A stretch of 64,000 nucleotides of DNA from Streptomyces sp. 1222.5 (lineage in GTDB: Bacteria > Actinomycetota > Actinomycetes > Streptomycetales > Streptomycetaceae). Position numbers and translations under genes: made by a program. Numbering within the stretch: position 1 is the stretch's first letter; every line of letters starts with the position of its first letter. Below the pieces are notes generated by a model. It had not been told where the DNA came from and made no database searches. It was given only the letters and a program-made list of their open reading frames with translations. The DNA is taken from positions 744,001 through 808,000 of the forward strand of contig NZ_FNSZ01000001.1 in assembly GCF_900105245.1 (NCBI RefSeq). Direction: 5' to 3'. Of this stretch, positions 51,184-59,550 are shown in pieces.

Positions 51184-52137
51184 ATGAGAATCAGCGAGCT
51201 CGCACACGAGGCCGGCGTGACGACCAAGGCGGTTCGGTACTACGAATCGCTGGGCCTGGTCAGACCGGCGCGCCTGCCCAACGGATACCGCGACTACACC
51301 GGGGACGACGTACGGCTCGTTCGGGAGATCAGGGCGCTGCTCCGGCTCGGCATCCCGGTCGAGCGCACCCGGCCGTTCCTGGAGTGCCTGGCGGCAGGGA
51401 GGGCGCACATCGACGACTGCCCCGCCTCACTGGCGACCTATCGCGAGGCCATCGACGAGCTCACCGGGCGCATCGAAGCCCTGACCGCCCGCCGGTCGGC
51501 GCTGATCGCCCACCTCGACGCCGCCGCGCGCCGGGGCAGCACCGTCGTACCCACCGGCACCGGGGCCGCGCACGACACGCACCTGTCCCTGCCCGCGGAC
51601 CTGCCCGCTCCCGAGGACGACGGAGCCGCCGACCACCTGCCCGGCACGAAGGCACCCGCCCTCGTCCTGGCCGACACGGCAGGCCGCAGCGTTCGGCTGG
51701 ACGAGCTGGGCCCCCGGCGCACGGTGATCTATGTCTACCCGCTCACCGGCCGGCCCGGGGTCGATCTGCCGGAGGGCTGGAACTCCATCCCCGGGGCTCG
51801 CGGCTGCACCACGGAGGCCTGCGACTTCCGCGACCACTTCCAGGACCTGCTCGAAGCCGGCGCCGGCCGGGTGTACGGGCTGTCGAGCCAGGACACCGGC
51901 TACCAGAACGAGGTCGTGGACCGGCTGCGGCTGCCCTTCGGCATGCTGTCCGACCCGGACTTCGCCCTGGCCGGCGCTCTCGGCCTGCCCACCTTCGACG
52001 CGTCCGGCACAAGGCTGTACAGACGCCTGACCCTGATCCTGCGGGGCGACAGGGTCGAGCACGTCTTCTATCCGGTCTTCCCCCCGGACGAGCACGCCGG
52101 GCAGGTCCTGGACTGGCTGCGCGCGAATCCGCTGTAG
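51184..52137 (+). CDS. MerR-type regulator fused to a BCP/AhpC-type peroxiredoxin
   Basis: 317 residues in two clear modules. Residues 1-125: MerR winged helix (MRISELAHEAGVTTKAVRYY, LPNGYRDYTGDDVRLV) and dimerisation coiled coil with two cysteines in FLECLAAGRAHIDDCPASL. Residues 150-317: thioredoxin-fold redoxin, PGTKAPALVLADTAG, VIYVYPLTGRPG and the peroxidatic motif GCTTEACDFRDHF, with peroxidatic and resolving cysteines five residues apart as in BCP; then GLSSQDTGYQNEVVDRLRLP and LPTFDASG. No stop or frameshift separates the modules. Inference: a peroxide- or thiol-sensing transcription factor with a built-in peroxidase, acting at the 19-bp-spacer promoter just upstream and perhaps on the divergent tautomerase. 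Confidence 0.9.
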   Translation: MRISELAHEAGVTTKAVRYYESLGLVRPARLPNGYRDYTGDDVRLVREIRALLRLGIPVERTRPFLECLAAGRAHIDDCPASLATYREAIDELTGRIEALTARRSALIAHLDAAARRGSTVVPTGTGAAHDTHLSLPADLPAPEDDGAADHLPGTKAPALVLADTAGRSVRLDELGPRRTVIYVYPLTGRPGVDLPEGWNSIPGARGCTTEACDFRDHFQDLLEAGAGRVYGLSSQDTGYQNEVVDRLRLPFGMLSDPDFALAGALGLPTFDASGTRLYRRLTLILRGDRVEHVFYPVFPPDEHAGQVLDWLRANPL

Positions 52138-52214
52138 GGCCGGACCGCGTACGGCCGACCGGGTCCGCGGGGGTGTCCGGCCGGCCGTGGCCCCACGCCG
52201 TGCGGCCGGGGGCG

Positions 52215-52844
52215 TCAGGCACGAAGTTCCGGGGGGAAACCGGTCCAACGGAGCTCGGGGGTCAGGTGGGACATGTCGTTGGAGAAGAGGAGCGCGGCGG
52301 GGCGGTCCGGGCTGTAGCGGATGACGGTCAGGGAGGCGTTGCCGTGGTTGAGGCCCATCCAGCGCCAGGGCGGTGCGTCCAGGGCGTCCCGGACGAGCCA
52401 GGCGATGAGGAAGTTGTGCGTGACGACCAGCTCGTGCCGGGGTTCGTCGCCGTCGACCGGACCCGTGAAGCGGGCCAGGGCCCGCCGGGCGAGGTCGGGC
52501 CGGCGCTCCTCGGCGGGGAACGGCGCCAGCCGGTCGAGCATGGAGTCGGCGAACTCGGCAGGCAGCTCGTCCCGTTCGGGGAGGTGGGGGAGGTAGTCAC
52601 CGGCGAGTTCCGAGGACTGCACCGGAAGCCCGTCGAGTTGACCGGCGACCAGGCGCGCGGTCTGCTCGGCGCGGGGCAGGGGGCCGTGGTGAACGGCCGA
52701 GAGCGGGGTGTCGCGCAGCCGAGCGCCGAGGAGTTCGGCCTGGCGGCGGCCGGCGTCCGTCAGTTCGCTCCCGTCCTCCGACGCCTCGCCGTGTCGCGCG
52801 AGGTAGAGGTAGCGAGGAGCTGTTCCGGTCGTGGTTCCGGTCAT
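52215..52844 (-). CDS. Histidine phosphatase superfamily protein
   Basis: 209 residues. Catalytic LARHGEAS near residue 15 (phospho-accepting His), second loop HHGPLPRAEQTARLVAG, and the C-terminal VVTHNFLIAWLVRDAL with the second His. Phosphoglycerate-mutase-like phosphatases of this size act on diverse phosphometabolites; the substrate is not predictable. Convergent with the MerR-peroxiredoxin gene, 77-bp gap. Confidence 0.88.
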   Translation of the reverse strand: MTGTTTGTAPRYLYLARHGEASEDGSELTDAGRRQAELLGARLRDTPLSAVHHGPLPRAEQTARLVAGQLDGLPVQSSELAGDYLPHLPERDELPAEFADSMLDRLAPFPAEERRPDLARRALARFTGPVDGDEPRHELVVTHNFLIAWLVRDALDAPPWRWMGLNHGNASLTVIRYSPDRPAALLFSNDMSHLTPELRWTGFPPELRA

Positions 52845-52953
52845 GCGGGTCCCCCAGGGCCTTCGGCGTCGACGTGGACGATCTTGTGCATGATCGGAGG
52901 GACGCCGCCCGTGCCGGCCCGGTTCCCCGCGGGACCGGTGGACCGCCGGCCGG

Positions 52954-53411
52954 TCAGCTGTCGTGGGCGGCCACCGGCAGCGGCGGGCGCACCATGAACA
53001 CGTCCACCGGATCCTCGGAGTCCACGGTGAACCCGTGCCGCTCGTACAGCCGCCGGGCGGGGCTTCCCCGGAGCACGTTCAGCCGGACCGGGTGTCACGG
53101 TCGCACCGGGACAGCAGCCGGCGCAGCACGGCCGCACCGATCCCACCGCCCTGCAAGAGCGGGTCCAGGTAGAAGTGCTCCAGCCAGAGGCCGTCCGCGC
53201 CGGGCCGCAGGGACACGCAGCCGGCGAACCCGCCGCCCGCCTCGATGACCCAGGTGTGCGCGGGCACGAACCCGTCACGCAGCCGCTGCCGTACCCGCCG
53301 CTCGTCGTAGCGCCCGAGCCGCTCCAGGTCGGCCCGCAGCACCACGGCCCGCAACTCGGCCACCGCCTCGACGTCCGCCGCCACCGCCGCCCGTATCTCC
53401 CACTCCGCCAT
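52954..53411 (-). pseudogene. GNAT acetyltransferase with a single-base frameshift
   Basis: Starting at ATG 53411, the first frame gives the N-terminal GNAT region EIRAAVAADVEAVAEL and the acetyl-CoA motif LDPLLQGGGIGAAVLRRLL before a premature TGA near 53078. One base further on, another frame carries the rest exactly as a GNAT should: VRLNVLRGSPARRLYERHGF and VDVFMVRPPLP, ending at 52954. Restoring one base in the ACACCCGG run gives an intact protein of about 152 residues, the usual family length. It could be a young pseudogene or a sequencing error. Confidence 0.85.
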
Positions 53412-53596
53412 GATCGGCAGGTTGGCGGGGGTGGCGACACAGGGACGGAGATCCACCACTGAAGCCTTGTTCAACAGTTAGAGGTGTCGGCGGGACACAA
53501 AAATCGCGGGCCCCGCCCACCCAGAACTAGGATCGGGGACGGCGCACGACGCACCGCTCCGTGAGGGGGCTCCCCGGCTCATTCAGGAGAATCGCC

Positions 53597-55345
53597 ATGG
53601 CGACGCTGCTGTCCCTCAATGTGGGAATGCCCAAGGACGTCCCCTGGCAGGGGAGGACGGTACACACCGGCATCTGGAAGACCCCCGTCCAGGGGCCCCG
53701 CACGGTCCGGCGTCTGAACATCGACGGTGACGGCCAGGGTGACCTGGCGGGGCACGGCGGCGAGATGCGTGCCGTCCTCGTCTACCAGGCGCAGTCCTAC
53801 GACCACTGGAGGCGCCACCTGGGCCGGGACGACCTGGACTTCGGTGTCTTCGGGGAGAACTTCACCGTCGACGGGCTGCCGGACGACGAAGTGTGCATCG
53901 GCGACCGGTACCGCATCGGCGATGCCGAGTTCGAGGTCAGCCAGCCCCGGGTCACCTGCTACCGCGTCGGCATGCGTCTGGGCGAACCCGCCATGCCCTC
54001 GCTCCTGGTCGCCCACCACCGACCCGGTTTCTACCTGCGCGTCATCACCGAGGGCCAGGTCCGGGCCGGCGACGAGATCACCCTCACCCGCAGGGGGCCC
54101 GAACACCTCAGCGTCGCCGACGTGGACGCCCTGCTCTACCTCCCGGGCCGCGACCCCGAGTTGCTGCGCAGGGCATTGAACATCCCCGCTCTCAGCCCCG
54201 GTTGGCAGCAGTCATTCCGTGAACTCTCCGCCCCCCGGGAACCGGATCGGCCCTCGGAGGGCGCCGGCGCGCAGCCGGCCGCGCGGGGATGGCCGGGTTT
54301 CAGGGCGATGCGCGTCGCCCGCATCGTCGCCGAGACCTCCACCGTCTCGTCGCTCTACCTCGACTCCACCGACGGGACGCCCCTGCCCGCGGCCCGTCCG
54401 GGCCAGTACCTCTCCCTGCGTCTGCCCGTCGGCGCCGCACCCTCCGTGCGCAGCTACTCCCTGTCGTGCGCGCCCGTCGACGGCGTCTACCGCATCAGCG
54501 TCAAGCACGAGCCCCACGGACAGGTCAGCCACTACCTGCACACCCGGCTCCACCCTGGAGACAGGGTGGACGTGGCGAGCCCCCGCGGGACCTTCGTACT
54601 CGAGGACGGCACGGACCCGGTCGTGCTCGCCTCGGCGGGAATCGGCGCCACGCCCGTACTGGCCATGCTCCACCAGCTCGCCGCCACCCGGGACCCACGC
54701 CCCCTGTGGTGGATCCACGTCGCCCACGACCGTGCCGGCCATGTCTTCGCCGACGAGGCCCACGCCCTTCTCGCTCAGCTGCCCCACGCCGAGGAGCACA
54801 TCTACTACACCGCGGCCGGGGACACCGTCCCCGAGGCCGGCCGGCCTCCCGTCACCCCGGGCCGCCCGAGTGCCGCGTCACTGGCGGCCATGGGCATCAC
54901 CGCCGACGCCGACGCCTATCTCTGCGGGCCGACCGCCTTCATGGACGACTTCGGCGCACTCCTTCGCGACCTCGGCCTGCGCCCCGAACGGATCCGCACC
55001 GAGCAGTTCAGCGCCCTGTCCGCCATCAACCCGGGCATCACGCCCGCGGAGGTGATCCGGCCGCACCAGCCACCCGGCCCGCCCGGTTCCGGCCCGCTGA
55101 TCACCTTCGCCCGCAGTGGCATCACCACGGCCTGGTCACCGGCTCACGCCTCCCTGCTCGACCTCGCCGAGGCCTGTGACATCCCCACGCGCTGGTCCTG
55201 CCGCACCGGGGTCTGCCACACCTGTGTCACCCCTCTCGTCGCCGGTGACATCACCTACACCACCCAGCCCCTCGAACCGCCCGAGCCCGGCACCGTCCTC
55301 GTCTGCTGCAGCGAGCCCACGACCGAAGTCGTCCTCGACCTCTGA
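53597..55345 (+). CDS. MOSC domain fused to FNR-type reductase and 2Fe-2S ferredoxin
   Basis: 582 residues in one frame. MOSC domain (1-215): LSLNVGMPKDVPWQGRTVHT, GENFTVDGL, and the Moco-anchoring Cys121 in QPRVTCYRVG, like YiiM. FNR module (235-470): RPGQYLSLRLP, RSYSLSCAP (flavin), SAGIGATPVLAML (NAD), and YLCGPTAFMDD. C-terminal plant-type ferredoxin (500-582) with SCRTGVCHTC, then a fourth Cys in TVLVCCSEP (C535, C540, C543, C570/571). A self-contained NAD(P)H to flavin to 2Fe-2S to Moco chain, analogous to the mARC/YcbX N-hydroxyl reductases (inference). Ribosome site CAGGAGA before ATG 53597. Confidence 0.92.
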   Translation: MATLLSLNVGMPKDVPWQGRTVHTGIWKTPVQGPRTVRRLNIDGDGQGDLAGHGGEMRAVLVYQAQSYDHWRRHLGRDDLDFGVFGENFTVDGLPDDEVCIGDRYRIGDAEFEVSQPRVTCYRVGMRLGEPAMPSLLVAHHRPGFYLRVITEGQVRAGDEITLTRRGPEHLSVADVDALLYLPGRDPELLRRALNIPALSPGWQQSFRELSAPREPDRPSEGAGAQPAARGWPGFRAMRVARIVAETSTVSSLYLDSTDGTPLPAARPGQYLSLRLPVGAAPSVRSYSLSCAPVDGVYRISVKHEPHGQVSHYLHTRLHPGDRVDVASPRGTFVLEDGTDPVVLASAGIGATPVLAMLHQLAATRDPRPLWWIHVAHDRAGHVFADEAHALLAQLPHAEEHIYYTAAGDTVPEAGRPPVTPGRPSAASLAAMGITADADAYLCGPTAFMDDFGALLRDLGLRPERIRTEQFSALSAINPGITPAEVIRPHQPPGPPGSGPLITFARSGITTAWSPAHASLLDLAEACDIPTRWSCRTGVCHTCVTPLVAGDITYTTQPLEPPEPGTVLVCCSEPTTEVVLDL

Positions 55346-55486
55346 GGACCGTCGATGCGACCGACCGCCGGCCCCGTCGCCCACCGCCCTGTGCCGCCGC
55401 TCCCCCGGGCACAGGTGACCGATCCCTCATGCGTCCCTCCGTGAAAAGGGTGGACCCGCCGTCCGCCACGGCCGATCGTGGGCGGC

Positions 55487-56461
55487 ATGAACGATCACCG
55501 TGAGGTCCCCGCCCGCCCGTCCGGCGCCGCCGCGTCGAGCGACATCACCGGCGCGCGCGACGAGGCCGGTGAAGTCCGCCGATTCTGGGGCCGGCTCGGT
55601 CTTCCCGGGCTGGTCGACGTCCACACGCACTTCATGCCCGAGCGGGTCCTGCGCGAGGTGTGGGACTACTTCGACACGCAGGGGCCGCTGACCGGTGGAC
55701 TCGCATGGCCGATCGGCTACCGGAAGGAGGAGGCCGAACGCACCCTGCTCCTGCGGGAGTTCGGGGTCCGGGCCTTCACCTCGATGCTCTACCCGCACAA
55801 ACCCGGCATGGCCCCGTGGCTGAACGGCTGGGCGGCCGGGTTCGCCCGCCGCACCCCCGACTGCCTGCACACCGCCACCCTCCACCCCGAGCCGGGCGTC
55901 GAGACGTACGTGCGGGAAGCCGTCGAGGCGGGCGCCCGTGTGTTCAAGGCACATGTGCAGGTCGGTGCCTACGACCCGGCGGACGAACTCCTGGAAGGGG
56001 CCTGGGGGTTGCTGGCCGAGGCGCGGATCCCCGTCGTGATCCACTGCGGCTCGGGGCCCGCGCCCGGCAAGCACACCGGGCCCGAACCGATCGCGCGGGT
56101 GCTGGCACGTCACCCGCGGCTACGGCTGATCGTCGCGCACATGGGCATGCCCGAGTACGAGGACTTCCTCGGCCTCGCCGAACGGTACGACCAGGTACGG
56201 CTGGACACCACCATGGCCTTCACCGACTTCGCCGAGCGGCTGGCGCCGTTCCCGCCCCGTGCCCTGCCCCGGCTCGCCGCCCTCGGTGACCGCATCCTGC
56301 TCGGCTCCGACTTCCCCAACATTCCCTATCCGTACCTGCACCAGTTGCGGGCGCTGGAGCGGCTGGACCTGGGGCGGGAGTGGCTGCGGGCGGTGTGCCA
56401 CGACAACGCGGCGAGGCTGTTCGGGCTGCCGGGGGACGAGGGGAACGGCGCCACCGGGTGA
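55487..56461 (+). CDS. Amidohydrolase, ACMSD-like TIM barrel
   Basis: 324 residues from ATG 55487. Amidohydrolase_2 motifs: metal ligands in LVDVHTHFMP, KAHVQVGAYDP, VVIHCGSGP, LIVAHMGMPEYE, and the catalytic Asp in LGSDFPNIPYP. The first about 35 residues are a disordered extension. Members hydrolyse or decarboxylate aromatic or lactone substrates; the exact reaction is not determined. It follows the MOSC-reductase gene by 141 bp on the same strand and may be co-expressed. Confidence 0.88.
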   Translation: MNDHREVPARPSGAAASSDITGARDEAGEVRRFWGRLGLPGLVDVHTHFMPERVLREVWDYFDTQGPLTGGLAWPIGYRKEEAERTLLLREFGVRAFTSMLYPHKPGMAPWLNGWAAGFARRTPDCLHTATLHPEPGVETYVREAVEAGARVFKAHVQVGAYDPADELLEGAWGLLAEARIPVVIHCGSGPAPGKHTGPEPIARVLARHPRLRLIVAHMGMPEYEDFLGLAERYDQVRLDTTMAFTDFAERLAPFPPRALPRLAALGDRILLGSDFPNIPYPYLHQLRALERLDLGREWLRAVCHDNAARLFGLPGDEGNGATG

Positions 56462-56482
56462 CGCCGGGCGGGCCGCCCCGGG

Positions 56483-57244
56483 TCAGACGGCCGTCGTCAG
56501 CAGTTCGCTGAGCGGCTGCGCGGAGTCGGTGCCCGAGTGGCCGAAGGGCGCGTCGAAGCTCCAGACGAGGAAGAGCAGGAAGACCACCAGGGCGCTGAAG
56601 GCGGTGGCCAGCATCAGTTCGCGGGTCGAGCGGCGGATCTGCAGGGTGTAGAGAAGGCCGAGGGTGATGACGGCGCCGGCGACGAGACCGAACCACACGG
56701 CGCCGGGCAGGGTGGTGCCGGCGCTGTCCAGGCGCTGGTGGCGGGCGTCGTCCGCGGCGGCGACCTGGTCCAGCAGGGGCTGGTAGGCCTGGGCCTGGAG
56801 TTCGTCGGACGGGGTGTGGTGGGCGATGTCGCTGCGGATGCGGCGCAGCAGGGCGGCGCCGGTGCCGTCGACGGGCGCGTCCTTCTCCATCGCGGGCCAT
56901 TCGGTGCCGACGGCGTGCCTGGCGTAGTCGTTGATGTGCTGTTGCACCTGGGTGTGGAAGGCGGCCGGATACACGTCCAGGCGCTGGTCGATCTCGTACA
57001 GCGCCTGGGCCTCGCGCTGGACGGTGTCCTCGGCCGCGCCGCGGGCCTCCCAGACGCCGGCGATGGCCAGGCCGAGCACGATGGCGTAGACCACGCCGAC
57101 CATCATGACCATGTACTCCAGCACGTCCGGGGTCTCTGAGGTGTCCTCGTCCACGGCGACGCGGCGGTGGCGCAGCACGATCGCCGCGACGACGAGGACA
57201 CAGACCAGGATCGAGACCAGGGTGTAGACGAGCCACTCGGGCAC
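56483..57244 (-). CDS. DUF4239-like membrane protein
   Basis: 253 residues from GTG 57244, with GGAG about 8 bp upstream. Helix 1 at the N-terminus (LVYTLVSILVCVLVVAAIVL), helix 2 (EYMVMMVGVVYAIVLGLAIAG), then a long extracytoplasmic or cytoplasmic helical region with EDTVQREAQALYEIDQRLD, and two C-terminal helices (WFGLVAGAVITLGLLYTL, AFSALVVFLLFLVWSF). This 2+2 arrangement around the QREAxxLxxIxQR segment fits DUF4239 bestrophin-like proteins. Function unknown. Convergent with the amidohydrolase. Confidence 0.82.
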   Translation of the reverse strand: MPEWLVYTLVSILVCVLVVAAIVLRHRRVAVDEDTSETPDVLEYMVMMVGVVYAIVLGLAIAGVWEARGAAEDTVQREAQALYEIDQRLDVYPAAFHTQVQQHINDYARHAVGTEWPAMEKDAPVDGTGAALLRRIRSDIAHHTPSDELQAQAYQPLLDQVAAADDARHQRLDSAGTTLPGAVWFGLVAGAVITLGLLYTLQIRRSTRELMLATAFSALVVFLLFLVWSFDAPFGHSGTDSAQPLSELLTTAV

Positions 57245-57345
57245 AGCACAACTCCAGGGGGCGGACGAACAGGGGACGGGGTGGACGGGGCAGGTGTGGC
57301 CGGCCCGGCGGCCACGCGGAGGCCACGGCCGGTCGTGGCGCGGGG

Positions 57346-57948
57346 TCAGCCGCGGGTGCGGCGGCGGGAGGGCCGTAGCGCCGCCGCGGCCAGGATGGCC
57401 GGTGTGGTGACCACGACGGTGGTCATGGTCGTCGGCGTGCCGGTGAACGCCGACCGGCGCGGGCCGCCCGTGTAGTGGGCGCGCGGCACCCATCGGAAGG
57501 CGGGGGGTGCCTTCGGCGGGGCGGAGGCGGCCGCGCGGACCGGAGTCGCCGCGGGAGCCGGTGCGGACTCGACCCGAGCCGGCGGGTCCGCTTCCCGAGG
57601 GACGGACGGGGCCACTGCCGGAGACTGGGCGGGCGGGGCCGGCCGCGGGGTCCCGGAGGGCGGCGGCGGCACCTCCCGGGGTGTCTGCCGAGGTGGTTCG
57701 GACACCGGAGCCCGGGCGGCGGGCGCGGGCGCGCACGGTGAGGGGGACTGCCGGGTAGACGCCGGTGCCGGCCGCGGGGGTCCGGACGCCCGGGCTCCGT
57801 GGCCCATGTCGATCCACACATCAGGGGCGCAGACGACCATGTGCGCTCCCGACGGCGGGTGGTCGATCGTGATGGTGGTGTCACCGTGCTGGGACAGTGG
57901 CCACAGAGCGGCGGCCGCTCCGAGCCCGACGCTGATCCAACCACCCAC
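57346..57948 (-). CDS. Hypothetical Pro/Ala-rich protein
   Basis: 200 residues from GTG 57948, which has AAGGAG at good spacing. A short hydrophobic N-terminal segment (ISVGLGAAAALWPLS), a small ordered region (DTTITIDHPPSGAHMVVCAPDVWID), a long Pro/Ala/Glu-rich low-complexity linker, and a C-terminal hydrophobic stretch (TTVVVTTPAILAAAALRP) with an Arg tail. The layout suggests a membrane-associated or wall-spanning protein. No family recognised; coding status rests on the ribosome site and G/C third-position bias. Confidence 0.5.
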   Translation of the reverse strand: MGGWISVGLGAAAALWPLSQHGDTTITIDHPPSGAHMVVCAPDVWIDMGHGARASGPPRPAPASTRQSPSPCAPAPAARAPVSEPPRQTPREVPPPPSGTPRPAPPAQSPAVAPSVPREADPPARVESAPAPAATPVRAAASAPPKAPPAFRWVPRAHYTGGPRRSAFTGTPTTMTTVVVTTPAILAAAALRPSRRRTRG

Positions 57949-58312
57949 CGGCAGCTCCTTGCCTCGAGGACGTGCCTGGCGACACGCCTTCCGACACGTC
58001 CGGTTGTCCACCGGGACGCGGGGGTCGCCGCTCCGAGGCGGCGTCACCGGAAGTAACGATCATGGCCGGTTCCGGACACGGACAGCGACATCCGAACAAG
58101 GGGTCGGCCGGCCCGCTCGACGAAAGGGCCGGTCGGCGCGGCACGTCTCCGTGATCCGGCCCGCGTCGGACCGTTGACGCCGGGGGTCCCGCACCACGAT
58201 AGTTACCAGCCAGTAAGTATCGCTCTCGCCGCCGCGACGGGCCTACCGTCCACCGTCACCCGAGGACGTCCCGCGGGAAGCCGGCGGCCCGAACCCCGGG
58301 GGCTCGCCGACC
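57949..58312. promoter_or_regulatory. Intergenic region with a hairpin and an operator
   Basis: 364 bp. Stem CGGCCGGCCC (58105-58114) pairs with GGGCCGGTCG (58126-58135). A palindrome at 58197-58222 (CGATAGTTAC-N6-GTAAGTATCG, nine of ten pairs), with the TTAC...GTAA core of many TetR operators, lies about 90 bp before the decayed membrane-protein gene. Confidence 0.6.
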
Positions 58313-58660
58313 ATGACCGACCATGCCCGCGCGGCACAGGAACTCCTGCGCGACGGCAGCCACTTCACGTGGTAGGAACGTGCTGTTCGCCGGCCTCGCG
58401 CTGTGGGGCATGGACTGGTTCAACGAGACAGTCAATGCCCTCGTGCGACCGCCTGTGTGGCGGTCGCACTTTGGCTGCACCGGGTGGGGGTACTGCCCTG
58501 GGACTGGAGTTGGTGGCGGGCAGGCGCCCTACCTCATCCTCCTCCTCGGCTACGCCCCCTTCTTCGTGGTGAGTTTCGCCGTGCACGACATGGCGCGGGT
58601 GCGGACGAAAGTCGTCACGGTGGGCGCCTGTTCGTCTTCGGTTCTCTGGGCTGGATCTGA
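58313..58660 (+). pseudogene. Frameshifted small membrane-protein gene
   Basis: From ATG 58313 the first frame reads MTDHARAAQELLRDGSHFTW then TAG; the next frame continues RNVLFAGLALWGMDWFNETV and, further on, APYLILLLGYAPFFVVSFAV; a third frame finishes with LFVFGSLGWI and TGA at 58660. Joined, they resemble actinobacterial four-TM membrane proteins that carry a WxxDWFNE signature. At least two frameshifts make it non-functional. An intact TetR-type palindrome remains upstream. Confidence 0.65.
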
Positions 58661-58849
58661 CCGGTCAGGTGTGCCCCCGACGCGGCATGGAACTCATCAA
58701 TTCCGGGGGGAAGATGTCGACCAAGTGGAAACAGGTGGACCGACCCGTATCATCCATGTGTCGGGCCGGACCCGCAGTACCCCACTTCTGGTCCCCGCTT
58801 GCCACGACCACCCACCGGGGAGCCCGTCAGGGTTACGGATGGAGGACAG

Positions 58850-59524
58850 ATGTCTGAGAACACCACCCCCGTCACCGAGTTGACTTCGCACTACGTCAAT
58901 CAGGTGGCCGGCGACCTCGAACAGAACGTCAAGGAACAGGAACGCCTCGCGGCGGAGATCGGCTCCCTGCAGCAGCAGTTGGCGACGCTGCAGCAGGACC
59001 ACACCATTCTGGTGAGCATGCAGCAGGCACTCGGCGCGGTGGCCTCGGTCACCACGGCCACGGAGCCCGGCGGCCCCGTGGTGCCCGCACCACGGAAGAA
59101 GTCCTCCGCCGAGCCCGTCAAGCGCCGGGTGGGGAAGGCGTCGTCGACCGCCGAGCAGGCCGGGACGACGAGGAAGGCCTCCGCCAAGAAGGCGGCGCCC
59201 AAGCCCGCGGCCAGGTCGACGGCCAAGCCCGCGAGGAAGACGGCCGCCAAGACGGCTCAGCCCACCCTCGTCGAGCTCGTCCGCGCACATCTCGCCGACC
59301 AGAGCGAGCCCCGCTCGGCGGCGGAGGTCACCGAGGCTCTCGGCCGGGCACACCCGGACCGCGAGATCCAGACCAAGGTCGTCCGCACCACCCTGGAGAA
59401 CCTGGTGGCGAGGACCGGTGCACAGCGCACCAAGCAAGGGTCCTCCGTCTTCTACACCATTTCCGGTACCCAGGAGCCGACGACGGGAGACGAGGAGCCG
59501 GCGGAGTCGGCCGTCGCCGGGTAG
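58850..59524 (+). CDS. Coiled-coil, H1-like basic tail and winged-helix protein
   Basis: 224 residues from ATG 58850 with GGAGG upstream. Residues 20-65: heptad coiled coil (QNVKEQERLAAEIGSLQQQL). Residues 75-140: Lys/Ala/Pro-rich stretch (KASAKKAAPKPAARSTAKPA, RKTAAKTAQP) resembling histone H1 tails and the basic extensions of actinobacterial nucleoid proteins. Residues 142-212: winged helix (LVELVRAHLADQSEPRSAAE, TTLENLVARTGAQRTKQGSS). It is probably a DNA-binding oligomer. Found in many Streptomyces; function not known to me. Confidence 0.75.
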   Translation: MSENTTPVTELTSHYVNQVAGDLEQNVKEQERLAAEIGSLQQQLATLQQDHTILVSMQQALGAVASVTTATEPGGPVVPAPRKKSSAEPVKRRVGKASSTAEQAGTTRKASAKKAAPKPAARSTAKPARKTAAKTAQPTLVELVRAHLADQSEPRSAAEVTEALGRAHPDREIQTKVVRTTLENLVARTGAQRTKQGSSVFYTISGTQEPTTGDEEPAESAVAG

Positions 59525-59550
59525 GTCCGTCGAGCGGGCCGGCAGTCGGG

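Noticed and set aside
58174..58572. Plus-strand 132-codon reading frame overlapping the decayed membrane gene
   Set aside because: It ends out of frame with the membrane-protein motifs and has no domain or ribosome site.
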